Source: Sulfomarinibacter sp963733915 (GTDB taxonomy: Bacteria; Acidobacteriota; Thermoanaerobaculia; Thermoanaerobaculales; Sulfomarinibacteraceae). Taken from it: DNA of 64,000 nucleotides. Both the position numbers and the translations under genes were made by a program. Every line of letters begins with the position of its first letter. Within the stretch, counting starts at the first letter, position 1. Where the stretch lies: contig CAVTEP010000008.1 of the NCBI GenBank assembly GCA_963733915.1, forward strand, positions 62,001 through 126,000, in the 5' to 3' direction. Of this stretch, positions 8,522-18,756 are shown one piece after another. The notes under the pieces are model-generated. The model was not told where the DNA came from and made no database searches. It saw only the letters and a program-made list of their open reading frames with translations.

Positions 8522-10645
8522 ATGTTGCGATTCAATCGGTGTGAGAACCGCTATCGCCGATCGATTCTGGTCGCTGTGATCGCGATGCTGGGTCTGGCCG
8601 GGTCGCTTCAGGCTGGCGGCGGCCTCGACTTCGAGCAGCTGGCCGCTCTGAGGTCGGTCGGCGATGCCGTCATCGCCCCCGGCGGGTCGTTCATAGCCTA
8701 CACCCTCGACGTGCCACGCCGGCCGGGAGTGGACGCCGACGGACCGGCGTGGCGCGAGCTCCACGTGGTGACGATGGAGGACGGCGCCGACAGCACCTAT
8801 GTCGGCGGCGATGTCAGGGTGTCTGCGGTCCGGTTCTCCCCCGACGGTCAGCTCATCACCTATCTGGCGAAACGCGGCGACGATGAAGAAGCCGCCCTGT
8901 GGGCCATTCCCCTGGCCGGAGGCGAGTCGCGGAGGATGGTGGGCTTCGAGACCGAGATCACCGACTACTCGGTCTCGCCCGACGGCAAGCGGGTCGCGTT
9001 CGTCGCCCGCGAGGCCAAGACCGATGAGCGGGAGGCGGCCGAGAAAAAGGGCTACTCGCAGGAAGTATTCGAAGAGGACTGGCTTGCGAAGCGGGTCTGG
9101 CTGACGGCCTTTCCGCCCTTCGAACCGAAGGTCGCCGACCCGTCGGCCGCCGAGCCCGACGACCCGGAGCCGACTCCGCTCGCGATTGACGGCTCGGCGT
9201 TCCATGTGCGTTTCAGCCCCGACGGCGGCCGTCTGGCAATCGACGTCGCCCCGCGGCCGCTGATCGACGATCAGTACATGTTTCGTAAGGTGACGATCGT
9301 CGATGCCGACAGCGGGGAGGTCCGGGCGGTGCTCGACAACCCCGGCAAGCTTGGCGACTTCGCATTCAGCCCGGACGGCAAAGCCGTGGCCATGATTTCG
9401 GCCGCCGATCCGAACGATCCGGCGCCCGGCCGTCTCCTGCTCGCATCCTCGGATGGTGGTCCGTTGCGCGATCTGCTCCCGGGTCTGGAGGGCCATATCT
9501 CCGCCTTGGCGTGGCAGGATGCCGAGACCGTCATGTTCATCTCCGACGAAGGCGTCGAAACTCGTTTTGGCGAGGTGGACGTCGCCACCGGGCAGCAGAA
9601 AACCCACCTCGTCTCGGGCGTCGTAGTGGACGGCGCGAGGACGCCGGTCATGACCTCGCTGAGCCTGTCGAGCGACGGCAGCTCGGCCGCCCTGGTCGGC
9701 AACACGCCGACCAACCCGGCCGAGGTGTACAGCATGGCTCATGGCGACGCCGGGACTCGGCGCCTCACCGACAGCAATCCGTGGCTCGCCGAAGTGGAGT
9801 TGATGCCGCAGCTGGTGTTTCGTCACCCGGCGCGGGACGGTCTCGAGCTCGAAGGCATCCTCGTCCGGCCCGAGAGGGGACCGGACGACGGGCCTCTGCC
9901 GCTCATTCTATCGGTTCACGGTGGTCCCGAGGGGCATCGCAGCAACGGCTGGCTCACCAGCTACTCGTCTCCCGGCCAGTTGGCCGCCGGTCAGGGCTGG
10001 GCGGTGTTCTATCCCAACTACCGGGGCAGCACCGGGCGCGGGGTCGCGTTCTCGAAGCTCGGGCAGGGGGACGCCGCCGGCCCCGAGTTTGACGATCTGG
10101 TGGATGCGCTCGACGCTCTGGTTGGCGCGGGCATTGTCGACAACGACCGGGTGGGGGTCACCGGCGGCTCCTATGGCGGTTACGCCACCGCCTGGCTGGT
10201 GGGACGCTACACCTCGCGCTTCAAGGCCGGGGTGATGTTTGTCGGCATCAGCAACAAGATCTCGAAGGGGATGACGACCGAGATCCCGATCGAGGACATC
10301 ATGGTCCACACCCTCTACCAGCCGTACACCCGCTGGCAGCACAGCCTCGAGCGCAGCCCGATCTTCTGGGTCGAACAGGTGCGAACGCCGCTGCTGATTG
10401 CCGGCGGCACCGCCGACAGCCGGGTCCACCCGTCCCAGAGCCTTCAGTTCTACCGCGCTTTGAAACTGATCGGAAAGGCACCCGTAAGATACGTCACGTA
10501 CCCCGGCGAGGGGCACGGGAACCGTCGTGCCGCGGCTCGAGACGACTACGCCCGCCGGTTGATGCGGTGGATGGAGCACTTCGTCATCGAGGGCAAGACG
10601 GATCTTCCTCCGTGGGAGCTGAACTACGGGCTGAAAGACGATTGA
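8522..10645 (+). CDS. Secreted S9-family prolyl-oligopeptidase-type serine peptidase
   Basis: This 707-residue enzyme begins with a signal peptide (cleavage near residue 37, after LQAGG). Residues about 40-430 form a WD40/TolB-like propeller with repeated FSPDG blades. The C-terminal alpha/beta hydrolase has HGGPEG as the oxyanion region, the nucleophile in GGSYGGY (Ser550), Asp632 in GTADSRVHP and His665 in EGHGNR, so the triad is complete. It probably releases di- or oligopeptides in the periplasm. A strong GGAGGAGGAG site precedes the ATG. The M3 peptidase gene follows 31 bp later on the same strand, so the pair looks like a peptide-degradation operon. Confidence 0.93.
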   Translation: MLRFNRCENRYRRSILVAVIAMLGLAGSLQAGGGLDFEQLAALRSVGDAVIAPGGSFIAYTLDVPRRPGVDADGPAWRELHVVTMEDGADSTYVGGDVRVSAVRFSPDGQLITYLAKRGDDEEAALWAIPLAGGESRRMVGFETEITDYSVSPDGKRVAFVAREAKTDEREAAEKKGYSQEVFEEDWLAKRVWLTAFPPFEPKVADPSAAEPDDPEPTPLAIDGSAFHVRFSPDGGRLAIDVAPRPLIDDQYMFRKVTIVDADSGEVRAVLDNPGKLGDFAFSPDGKAVAMISAADPNDPAPGRLLLASSDGGPLRDLLPGLEGHISALAWQDAETVMFISDEGVETRFGEVDVATGQQKTHLVSGVVVDGARTPVMTSLSLSSDGSSAALVGNTPTNPAEVYSMAHGDAGTRRLTDSNPWLAEVELMPQLVFRHPARDGLELEGILVRPERGPDDGPLPLILSVHGGPEGHRSNGWLTSYSSPGQLAAGQGWAVFYPNYRGSTGRGVAFSKLGQGDAAGPEFDDLVDALDALVGAGIVDNDRVGVTGGSYGGYATAWLVGRYTSRFKAGVMFVGISNKISKGMTTEIPIEDIMVHTLYQPYTRWQHSLERSPIFWVEQVRTPLLIAGGTADSRVHPSQSLQFYRALKLIGKAPVRYVTYPGEGHGNRRAAARDDYARRLMRWMEHFVIEGKTDLPPWELNYGLKDD

Positions 10646-10676
10646 CGATCGAAGCCTTCGAACTGAGGGGTATTCC

Positions 10677-12785
10677 ATGAAGATTCATCTGATGCTGTTT
10701 CTCGTGTGTGCGGTCGCGACGCTGTCCGCTTGCGGTGGTCAAGCCGGAGTCCAGGCGACCAGCGAAAACCCGTTTTTCACCGAGTGGACGACGCCGTTCG
10801 GCGTGCCGCCATTCGACGAGATCGAGGAGGACGATTTCCTCCCCGCCTTCGAGCGAGCGATTGCCGACGAACGGGCCTGGGTCGAGACCGTTGCACAAAA
10901 CCCGGAGCCTCCGACCTTCGAGAACACCCTTGTGGCGCTCGATCGAAGTGGGATGTATCTGGAAAAGGTGAACGGCGTTTTCAATACTCTGGCCGGAGCG
11001 GAGACCAACGAGCGCATCCAGGAGATCGCCAAAGAGGTGGCGCCGATGCGCTCCAACCTCCGGGATGACATCCTCATGAACCCACAGCTCTTCGAACGGG
11101 TAAAGGCGGTGTACCTGCAGCGCAACGAGCTCGGGCTCGACGCGGAGCAGCGCAACCTCCTGGAAAAGAAGTACCGCGATTTCGTGCGCGGAGGCGCCGA
11201 GCTGCCCGCCACCGACAAGGAGCGGTTGAAGGAGATCAACAGCGACCTTTCGACCTTGAGGCTCAGATTCGACGACAATGTCCTGGCCGAAACCAACCGT
11301 TATCAGCTCTTTATCGAAAACGAGGACGACCTCGCCGGTCTCCCACCGGGCGTGATCGAAGGCGCGGCGACTGCTGCGGCGGAGGCTGGTCAGGAGGGGA
11401 AATGGCTCTTCACCGTCCACCGGCCGAGCATCTATCCGTTCCTCGACTACGCCGACAACCGCGAGCTTCGCGAGCAGATATTTGCCGCCTACGTCACGCG
11501 CGGCGACCACGACGACGAGTTCGACAACAAGGAGATTCTGTCCGAAATCCTGAGTCTTCGCGCCGAGAAGGCAAAGCTCCTGGGCTACGCCACGCACGCC
11601 GATTTCGTCCTCGAGGAGAGAATGGCGAAAAATCCGGAAGCGGTCTACCAGCTTCTCGATGACCTGTGGCGCCCCTCGCAGGCGGTGGCCCGCGAAGAGG
11701 CGACGTCCCTTCAGGCCGCCATCGAAGCCGACGGCTTCGATTTCGAGCTCGAAGCCTGGGATTGGCGCTACTACGCCGAAAAGGTGCGCCAGGCGCGGTA
11801 CGACATCGACGAACAGGAGGTGCGTCCGTACTTCGAGATCGACAATGTCATCGACGGCGCCTTCAGCGTCGCAAACCGGCTCTACGGCATCGCGTTCACC
11901 GAACGCACCGACATCCCGACCTACCATCCAGAGGTGCGGACCTTCGAGGTCACGGATGTCGATGGCAGCCATCTCGGCGTTTTCATGACCGACTACTATC
12001 CGCGGCCCGGCAAAGGCGGTGGCGCCTGGAGCAGCGATATTCGCGGCCAGTGGGTGAGGGACGGCGAGGATGTGCGGCCGATCGTGCTCAATGTCGGCAA
12101 CTTCTCCCGACCGGCCGGCGACGCGCCGGCGCTGTTGTCGCTCGAGGAGGTCCTCACCCTCTTCCACGAGCTCGGCCACGGATTGCAGTCGCTGCTGTCG
12201 AATCTCCGCTACCGGGGTTCGGCGGATGTGAAATGGGATTTTGTCGAGCTGCCGTCACAGATCATGGAAAATTGGGCGCTCGAGCCCGAGGTGCTCGAGC
12301 TCTACGCCAGGCACTACGAAACCGGTGAGGTGATCCCCCTCGAGCTGGTGGAAAAGATTCGAGCCGCCGGGCGGTTCAACCAGGGCTTTTCGATGGTGGA
12401 GTACCTGGCGGCCTGCTATCTGGACATGGACTGGCACACCCTCGAGGAACCAACCGGAGTAGATGTCGATGCCTTCGAGGAGGCGTCGATGGACAGGATC
12501 GGCCTGATCCCGGAAATCGTGGTGCGCTACCGCAGCCCGTACTTCAGCCACATCGTCGGCGGCTACGATGCCGGCTATTACAGCTACGTCTGGGCCGAGG
12601 TCCTCGATGCAGACGCCTTCCAGGCCTTCAAGGAGACGAGTCTCTTTGATCAGGAGACCGCGTCGGCCTTCCGCGCCAACATCCTCGAAAGGGGTGGCGC
12701 CGAGGACCCAGAGGTGCTCTACTTCCGGTTCCGGGGCAAGGAACCGAGCGTCGAGCCGCTCCTCGAGCGCCGCGGGTTGAAATAG
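10677..12785 (+). CDS. dcp: M3-family zinc metallopeptidase, dipeptidyl carboxypeptidase-like lipoprotein
   Basis: This 702-residue peptidase has a lipobox (LSAC) ending its N-terminal hydrophobic segment, predicting an envelope-anchored enzyme. The thermolysin-like HEXXH zinc motif is FHELGHGLQ (His497-His501), and the downstream third ligand lies in the SQIMENW segment, as in Dcp/OpdA. The mature protein starts NPFFTEWTTPFGVPPFDEI, typical of Dcp. It hydrolyses oligopeptides or removes C-terminal dipeptides. The gene follows the S9 peptidase closely, and the two probably act in sequence on peptides entering the periplasm. Confidence 0.93.
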   Translation: MKIHLMLFLVCAVATLSACGGQAGVQATSENPFFTEWTTPFGVPPFDEIEEDDFLPAFERAIADERAWVETVAQNPEPPTFENTLVALDRSGMYLEKVNGVFNTLAGAETNERIQEIAKEVAPMRSNLRDDILMNPQLFERVKAVYLQRNELGLDAEQRNLLEKKYRDFVRGGAELPATDKERLKEINSDLSTLRLRFDDNVLAETNRYQLFIENEDDLAGLPPGVIEGAATAAAEAGQEGKWLFTVHRPSIYPFLDYADNRELREQIFAAYVTRGDHDDEFDNKEILSEILSLRAEKAKLLGYATHADFVLEERMAKNPEAVYQLLDDLWRPSQAVAREEATSLQAAIEADGFDFELEAWDWRYYAEKVRQARYDIDEQEVRPYFEIDNVIDGAFSVANRLYGIAFTERTDIPTYHPEVRTFEVTDVDGSHLGVFMTDYYPRPGKGGGAWSSDIRGQWVRDGEDVRPIVLNVGNFSRPAGDAPALLSLEEVLTLFHELGHGLQSLLSNLRYRGSADVKWDFVELPSQIMENWALEPEVLELYARHYETGEVIPLELVEKIRAAGRFNQGFSMVEYLAACYLDMDWHTLEEPTGVDVDAFEEASMDRIGLIPEIVVRYRSPYFSHIVGGYDAGYYSYVWAEVLDADAFQAFKETSLFDQETASAFRANILERGGAEDPEVLYFRFRGKEPSVEPLLERRGLK

Positions 12786-12789
12786 CCGC

Positions 12790-12972
12790 TAACCCGCTTT
12801 TCCCACCGGGAGTCTACTGCGGACGGCGAATCGCGGCGTCCCGCCGTGCTTGTCGTAAATCGTGCTCCTCGACGTAGCGCTACTACGACTGCGTCGCCCG
12901 ATTCACGCCAAACCCAACGGATACTTGCGCTTCGCCGCCCTCGTCACGAAACCCGGTGAGAAAAACAGGCTA
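12790..12972. repeat. Repeat family 2, copy E1 (about 183 bp, inverted ends)
   Basis: The segment is nearly identical to 50178-50362 over its whole length, apart from a handful of base changes. Its ends (TAACCCGCTTTTCCCACCGGG and the CCCGGTGAGAAAAACAGGC side) are degraded versions of the 23-bp inverted ends of the second copy. The right tip supplies the stop codon of the convergent gene starting at 13710. It is non-coding, with internal self-complementarity around CGACGTAGCGCTACTACG. Confidence 0.85.
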
Positions 12973-13710
12973 TCGGTCCCTGCGAATCGGGTCGGGCTGT
13001 TGGCTTGCGACCGGGTCCTGAGACGCCATGGTATCGGCGAAGGTCGGCGGCAGCGCGAACTCGGCGCCGAATGCCGCGAGCTTGGGATCGTCGACTCGAA
13101 TGACCTGCGTGTCGCCCGGTGGTAGGTAGAGAGTCACAACTCGCGGCGCCCCGGTGGCCTTGCCGCGGGAGGCGTCACGGACCGCTCGTTGCATCCACTT
13201 CGCCCGTTCGGCGGCTCGCACCTGGTAGAGGCCGTAGAGAGTCCGGGGGAAATCGCCGATTTCGTTGCGCGATCTGGCGAGGATCATCAAGGCGCCATCC
13301 ACGTCCCACAGCACGACCCGTTGGTCGACGCTCGAGCACACGCGGACGTCGAGGACCTCGTGGAGCTGCACCGGCCGAGCGAATACCGTTGTCCGGCCGT
13401 CTGCATCCGTGGTCGAGGCCGTCTCGCTCGTGAGACGGGAGTAGGCCAGCCGCAGCCCCTGACAACCGGGTGACCCGCGCCGGTCCGCAAAATGGGCGTC
13501 GATATTGGCCAGCGAACGTTCGACGACCAGCAGGGTCCTGACGAGAGGCGGGTTGTCGGCGATCTCGGGCGCCAGCCTGCCGGCGCGGTACTCGAGATTG
13601 AGCCAGTGGCCGACGTCGTTGGGAACGATCGGCGTCATGGTTTCGGCGCCGGCGATGCCGAAGCACAGCAGTGCCGCGGCGGCGAGCACGAATGTCGAGG
13701 TCCTTGGCAT
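12970..13710 (-). CDS. Secreted protein of unknown function
   Basis: This 246-residue protein begins MPRTSTFVLAAAALLCFGIA, a clear signal peptide with cleavage after AGA. The mature part contains two cysteines (GCQG and VCSS) that could pair, and basic residues are scattered along it. No domain family is recognised. GGAGG precedes the ATG by 8 bases. The 3' end and stop codon lie in repeat copy E1, so the natural C-terminus may have been altered by repeat insertion. The gene is isolated from its neighbours. Confidence 0.7.
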   Translation of the reverse strand: MPRTSTFVLAAAALLCFGIAGAETMTPIVPNDVGHWLNLEYRAGRLAPEIADNPPLVRTLLVVERSLANIDAHFADRRGSPGCQGLRLAYSRLTSETASTTDADGRTTVFARPVQLHEVLDVRVCSSVDQRVVLWDVDGALMILARSRNEIGDFPRTLYGLYQVRAAERAKWMQRAVRDASRGKATGAPRVVTLYLPPGDTQVIRVDDPKLAAFGAEFALPPTFADTMASQDPVASQQPDPIRRDR

Positions 13711-14261
13711 GATCCACCTCCGGTTTTCCGGTCGGCATCGGCCGCCGGTTCCGCGCCGGGTCGGGCTGGGCGCGGGCTCCGCGGTCGACGGTTGATGGTG
13801 TGGCCAAAGAACCTCGATTATCGATTCTCGATTTGCGGCGTCGAATCCGAGCCGCGCCGCCCCTCCTCCTTCCCGCCGAAGCCCGATCCGCTAAAGGTTC
13901 GTTCGGCCGGGAAGCATCACCCATGACATCCGCAAGATCCGTGCCGGATCGTAGATCATGAATCGATTCGGATGTCCGGCAGCGTGCTCCCTTCTGGGAC
14001 ACAAGCCGCCCGGAAAGGGGCATCGCAGCCTATGGGGTTGCAAAGCTGAGGTTGTCGCTCAGCCGCCGATGTCGTGGTCCGATCCGCAAAGTACCTCATG
14101 ATGTCGGCCGCCTCGTGAATGGAGCGGTTGCCGACTACCAGGCAAGGCGCCTGGGCCTTGCCGGCGATCGCCTCGGGCTCCGTTGGTGCGCATTGTAACG
14201 TCACGGTCGAAATGCATCGATCGCTGGCGCTCGTCAGCCGATCGTCGTAGAGTCACCTTCA
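13711..14261. other. 550-bp intergenic region, degraded sequence
   Basis: Apart from the possible gene remnant on the minus strand at 13956-14204, nothing coding was recognised. The region separates two divergent genes and should hold both promoters. No strong promoter motif was found. Confidence 0.4.
13956..14204 (-). pseudogene. Possible remnant of a glutaredoxin/glutathione S-transferase-like gene
   Basis: The minus-strand frame contains QAPCLVVGNRSIHEAADIMR, which resembles the end of a thioredoxin-fold GST N-domain: a Pro after the strand, then a glutathione-binding Glu-Ala-Asp turn. The expected N-terminal Cys/Ser active site and any C-terminal helical domain are missing, and the flanks are random-looking. 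This is weak evidence for a decayed gene. A chance similarity is possible. Confidence 0.3.
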
Positions 14262-15203
14262 ATGTCGGCGCCGAGCCCTCTCCTGAAAGCTGTGACTCTC
14301 GGTTTTCTGACCCTGGTCTGGGGGACGACCTGGGCCGCGATCACGATTTCGCTGCGGGGTCTTCCGCCGTTCACCGGGGTCGCCCTCCGCTTCGCCATCG
14401 CCGCCGCGTGTCTCATCGGCTATGCGTGGTTCACGGGTATCCCGCTGGCTGCGGCCAACCGTCGTGAACGGCGGCTCAGAGTCCTCCACGCCCTGCTGAC
14501 GTTCTGTACCTCCTACGGGGTCGTCTTCTGGGCCGAGCAGTGGGTGCCCTCAGGACTTGCGTCGGTGCTCTTTGCGACCTTTCCCCTCCTGGTCGCGGTG
14601 ATCGCCCATTTTGTCCTCCCGAACGAACGAATGACGGCGCCAGTACTGGTCGGGATCACGATCGGTTTTGCCGGCATCGCGGTGATTTTCGGCGATGACT
14701 TCGAACTCGTGGGCGGCACGGCGGTATTGACGGCCGCGGCCGTCATGCTCGTGTCACCGCTCGCCGGTGCGGTGGTCAGCGTGTCCGTCAAGCGGTGGGG
14801 CGCCGGTATGCACCCGGTGCCGTTCAACGCGGTGGCGATGGCGGCCGCCGCCGTGATCATGGGCGGCCTCGCGCTCGCCGTCGAGCGGCAGCGGCCGGTG
14901 GCCTTCGACCCGGCGCCGGTGGCCGCGCTGCTCTACATGGCGATCATCGGCACCGCGGTCACCTTTCCGCTGTATTTCTGGCTGCTCGAGCACATGCAGG
15001 CGCGACAGGTGGCCCTGATCGGCTACGGAACGCCGGTGGTGGCGCTGTTTCTCGGTATCGCGGTGATGGGTGAACCGATGACCGTCAGGACGTGGGTCGG
15101 TTCGGCGATGGTGGTTGTCGGAGTGGCAATTGCCTCGCACGCCCGAGCGAGGGGGCTGTCAAGAGTCGACAGTAGCGAGTTAAGAGTGAAGAGTGAAGAG
15201 TGA
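14262..15203 (+). CDS. EamA/DMT-family transporter
   Basis: This 313-residue protein has ten predicted membrane helices in two EamA repeats. The first repeat begins with the FLTLVWGTTWAAITISL segment typical of RhaT/YdcZ-type DMT exporters, and the second ends with GYGTPVVALFLGIAVMGEP. Substrates of this family are metabolites or amino acids and cannot be predicted here. The last 14 codons (after HARARGL) are encoded by a simple-repeat arm made of AGAGTGA words, which also provides the stop codon, so the native C-terminus has been replaced. Confidence 0.88.
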   Translation: MSAPSPLLKAVTLGFLTLVWGTTWAAITISLRGLPPFTGVALRFAIAAACLIGYAWFTGIPLAAANRRERRLRVLHALLTFCTSYGVVFWAEQWVPSGLASVLFATFPLLVAVIAHFVLPNERMTAPVLVGITIGFAGIAVIFGDDFELVGGTAVLTAAAVMLVSPLAGAVVSVSVKRWGAGMHPVPFNAVAMAAAAVIMGGLALAVERQRPVAFDPAPVAALLYMAIIGTAVTFPLYFWLLEHMQARQVALIGYGTPVVALFLGIAVMGEPMTVRTWVGSAMVVVGVAIASHARARGLSRVDSSELRVKSEE

Positions 15204-15290
15204 AGAATGCCCCTGGAGTTCTCAATTCGAAGGACCTCCTCAATTTTTGCCTTAACTCTTTACCCCTTGACTCTTTACCCCTTTTTCCTT
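15172..15290. repeat. AGAGTGA / TTAACTCTTTACCCC inverted word arms
   Basis: The left arm (about 15178-15202) holds tandem AGAGTGA words after GAGTTA. The right arm (about 15252-15285) holds TTAACTCTTTACCCC and TTGACTCTTTACCCC, an imperfect reverse complement. The roughly 50-bp loop has no gene. The arrangement parallels the word arms at 337-736, 23430-24412 and 41788-41890 but uses different words. Confidence 0.65.
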
Positions 15291-15324
15291 AACCCTGCGC
15301 TTCCGGCAAGGCGGGAGGCGCAGG

Positions 15325-16314
15325 CTAGAACCGCAACAGCATCGCCGCCCAGTGGAAGCCGGCGCCAAAGGCGGTGAGCAGCACCAGATCGCCGCGCTTG
15401 ACCCGGCCCTGTTGACGCGCCTCCCAGAGGGCCAGCGGAACCGATGCCGATCCGGTGTTGCCGTATTCCTGGACATTGATGAACAGCTGGTCGTCAGTGA
15501 TGCCGAGCGATTTCTGGAGGGAGTTGATGATCCGCAAATTCGCCTGGTGCGGCACCACGAGGGCGAGGTCCGAGGCGTTGACGCCGGCCTCGGCGAGGAC
15601 CTTTCGCGAGGCTGCCCCCATCCGCGAGACGGCCTCCTTGAAGACCTCCCTGCCGTTCATGACGAGGTTTCGGTGGTCCCCCCGTTGGGCTGCTTCGACG
15701 GTGAACGGAGCTCTGGTGCCTCCCATCTCGAGGCACAGAATATCGGCCCGGGAGCCGTCGGTGCCGGCCGTGAACGTCAGGAGCTCCGAGCTTCCGTCGA
15801 CAGCGCCCACGATCGCAGCCCCGGCGGCGTCGCCGAACAGCACCGCTGTCGTGCGATCATTCCAGTTGACGAGGCGGGTCAGCATCTCGACTCCGACCAG
15901 CAAGACCCTCTTGTCTCCGGTCATCGCACGCGTGCGCGCGATGTCGAGGCCGAGAACAAACCCTGCGCAACCGCTGCCGGCAAGGTCGAAGGCGGGTATC
16001 TCCCGTGCGCCGAGAACGGTCTGGAGGTAGGAGGCGGTGTCGGGAAGCTTGACCTCCGGCGTGTCGGTGGCGACGATGATCTCGTCGATGGCGTCGATGG
16101 TGATGCCGGCATCCTCGAGCGCCACGCGGGCGGCGGCGGCGGCCAGGTCGACCGTGGATTCGTTTTCCGCGGCGATCCGGCGATTCTTGATCCCCGTGCG
16201 GGTGGTGATCCACTCGTCCGAGGTGTCCACGTATTGTGCCCACTCGGCGTTGCTCATCACCCGCTCGGGCAGGTAGGCTCCGAGCCCGAGGATCCCGATG
16301 CGTTGTTCCGTCAT
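15325..16314 (-). CDS. fabH: 3-oxoacyl-[acyl-carrier-protein] synthase III
   Basis: This 329-residue ketoacyl synthase III condenses a starter acyl-CoA with malonyl-ACP to begin fatty-acid synthesis. The Cys-His-Asn triad is visible: Cys116 in GSGCAGF, His in VVPHQANLRI, and Asn in GNTGSASVPL. The start MTEQRIGILGLGAYLPE at 16314 follows GGAGG, and an upstream TTG is less likely. It is not beside other fab genes. The stand-alone position leaves open that it uses an unusual starter or feeds a secondary pathway, though its full length and motifs fit housekeeping FabH. Confidence 0.93.
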   Translation of the reverse strand: MTEQRIGILGLGAYLPERVMSNAEWAQYVDTSDEWITTRTGIKNRRIAAENESTVDLAAAAARVALEDAGITIDAIDEIIVATDTPEVKLPDTASYLQTVLGAREIPAFDLAGSGCAGFVLGLDIARTRAMTGDKRVLLVGVEMLTRLVNWNDRTTAVLFGDAAGAAIVGAVDGSSELLTFTAGTDGSRADILCLEMGGTRAPFTVEAAQRGDHRNLVMNGREVFKEAVSRMGAASRKVLAEAGVNASDLALVVPHQANLRIINSLQKSLGITDDQLFINVQEYGNTGSASVPLALWEARQQGRVKRGDLVLLTAFGAGFHWAAMLLRF

Positions 16315-16397
16315 CCTTCGCAACCTCCGCGGCGGACGATTCTACTGTGTTTCCTTCTGGAATGGGACTCGACAGCAGTCCGGTGCGTCTCCGGGGA

Positions 16398-18709
16398 TCA
16401 GCCCATGATTCGCTTGAAGAGAGTCTTGACCGGGCCCTCGTAGCGCTTGACCACCAGCACCGACGCGGGCGAGAAGCGAGCCACCTTTTGTGGAATCTCG
16501 CCGATCAGCATCTTGCGGAACAGCGGTTCCTTGGCGGCGCCGATGACCACCAGGTCGAAGTCGCGGCTCGCCTTGGCGAGACCTCCGGCGACGGACTCGG
16601 ATTCGATGAGCTGTTTTTCGACCGGCACGTCGACGTTCATGTGAGCCAGGGTCTTGTCGATCCAGCCGCGGGCTACGTGCCGCTGCTCGGCGGTGGCGTC
16701 GGGCGGAACAACGTAGCCGGCCGTGACCTCGAGGTCGAGGGACTTGGCGAGGGCGTTGAGGAGATCGGCCGCGAGCTGGGCGTTGGGTCCGCCGGCGGTC
16801 GGGAAGAGGCAGGTTCGGAACTCCCCGCCCTCGATCTTGAGCATCATGAGGTCGCACGGGGCATAGCGGATGACGTTGTCCGCGATCTCGCCGAAGATCC
16901 GGTCGCGGGTGTTGGTGTAGCCCTTCCAGGCCATCACCATCACGTCGGCGCGGTGCCGACTGGCGGCCGTGAAGATGCCCTCCTCGACCCGGTGCGCGAT
17001 CACCAGGTCGGTGTCGATCTTGACCCCGCGCTCCCTGCCGTACTGCTGGGCATCGCGCAGCAGCGTCTCCTTGTGGTGCGCGAAGCGCATGCCCTCGTGG
17101 ATCGGCAGCTGCTGCGGCACCTCGACGACCGTCATCGCCACCAGCCGGCGACCCCGCAGCTCGGCCACCGGGATGGCAAAGTCGAGCAGCGTCCCGATCA
17201 GATCGGGGTTGTGGAGGACCACCATCACCGAGTCCTCGGCGGGCGGCTCGTCGGCGCGGCGCGACGGCACCAGGACCTGCGGCTCGACGTCCGCCGCCAA
17301 CTTCTCGAAGACCCCGAAGTACAGCAGCAGCCCGAGCACCACCCAGCCGGCGGTGACGTACCACGCGATCGGCTGGAAGGTGAACTGATAGAGGGCGAGA
17401 AATACGTTGAGGACGATGCCGAGGATCGGCGTCAAGGGGTAAAACGGCACCCTGTACCTGCGCTCGATCTCGGGCGCCTTGCGTCGGAGCGCGATCACCG
17501 ACAGGTTCACCAGGGCGAAGGTGAGCAGGAAGATGAGGCTCGCGGCCGAACCCACGGCCTCGATCGGCAGGCTCACTGCCATGACGAGAAGGATGACTCC
17601 GGTGACGATGATCGCCGCGCGCGGGGTGCGTCGCACCGGGTCGATGCGGGCGATCTCCTTCGGCAGCCAGCGGTCCCTGGCCATCGAAAAGGCGACGCGG
17701 GACGCCGCGAGGATGGTCGCGTTGAGGGCCGACATGGTCGAAAGCAGGCCGCCGAGGACGATCACGGCAACCCCGAACGCCGGCATGAACTGCTCGGCGG
17801 CGCGGACGATCGCGGTCTCACCGTACTTGCCGAGAAACTCCCACGAGCTGAGATTGTCGACGCGGATGGCGCCGAGCGAGACGAAGAGGATCAGCAGGTA
17901 GATGGTGATGGTGACGGCGAGGGAGATGAAGGTGGCGCGCGGGAATGTTCTTCTCGGGGTCCTTGATCTCCTCGGCGACGGTGGCGATGAGGTCGTAGCC
18001 CTCGAAGGCGATGAAGGTCAGACCCATGGCGACGATGACGCCGCCGGCGCCGAGCGGGAAGAACGGCGTGAAGCTGGCAGACGGCCTCGACCGGCGCGCC
18101 GAAGATCTTCTTCAGCCCGTAGGCGATGAAGATCCCGAGCACGACGAGCTTGGCCATGGTGAGCGCATTCTCGGCCTGACCGGTCACCGCGGCGCCGCGG
18201 ATGTTGAGGCGGAGAAAGATGAACCCGATGAGCACGGTGACGACGGCGACCGGCAGGTACGCTCCGGCCGCACCGAAAACATGCTCGGCAAGCCCGGAAA
18301 GGTACTTGTGGAAGACCTCCCAGAAGTAGCCCGCAAAGCCGAGGGCATAGAGGCTGCAGGCGACGGTGTAGGCGAACCACAGCATCCAGCCCGAGATGAA
18401 GCCCATCGCGCCGGGGAAGGCGAGCCGCACGTAGGAGTAGCCGCCGCCGGCGCGCGGGATTGCCGACGCCAGCTCGGCGTAGGCGAAAGCGGTGAGGAGG
18501 GTGACCGCCCCGTTGAGGGCGAAGGCGAGGATCGACGCGGGACCGGAGACTCCGGCCGCCATGCCGGTGAGGACGAAGATGCCGGCGCCGATCATGGCGC
18601 CGACCCCGATCATGGTGGCGTCGAAGAGCCCGAGGTCGCGGGCGAAGGTCGCCTCTCCGGTGCCTTCGTTGCCGGGAGCCGCCCCCTGCGCCTTGGTGGA
18701 ATTGCTCAT
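16398..18709 (-). CDS. APC-family amino-acid permease fused to universal-stress-protein domains (frame broken twice)
   Basis: Reading from the ATG at 18709 (MSNSTKAQGAAP), the N-terminal half has LFDATMIGVGAMIGAGIFVL and PRAGGGYSYVRLAFPG, diagnostic of APC permeases. The frame breaks near 18079 and again near 17942; dropping one base at each site restores a continuous protein with FIAFEGYDLIATVAEEI and EKNIPRATF. The last roughly 290 residues (to 16398) are two UspA-like domains with IAHRVEEGIF, the nucleotide-binding VIGAAKE segment and SVLVVKRYEGP. The whole is about 770 residues. The transporter probably imports amino acids or polyamines, with the USP tail as a nucleotide-responsive module. 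A paralogue with the same architecture lies at 58449-60696. Confidence 0.85.
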
Positions 18710-18756
18710 GGCGCGGATTATACCTTCGCGCGGCGGGAAGAGAGGAGGCGCTGCCG

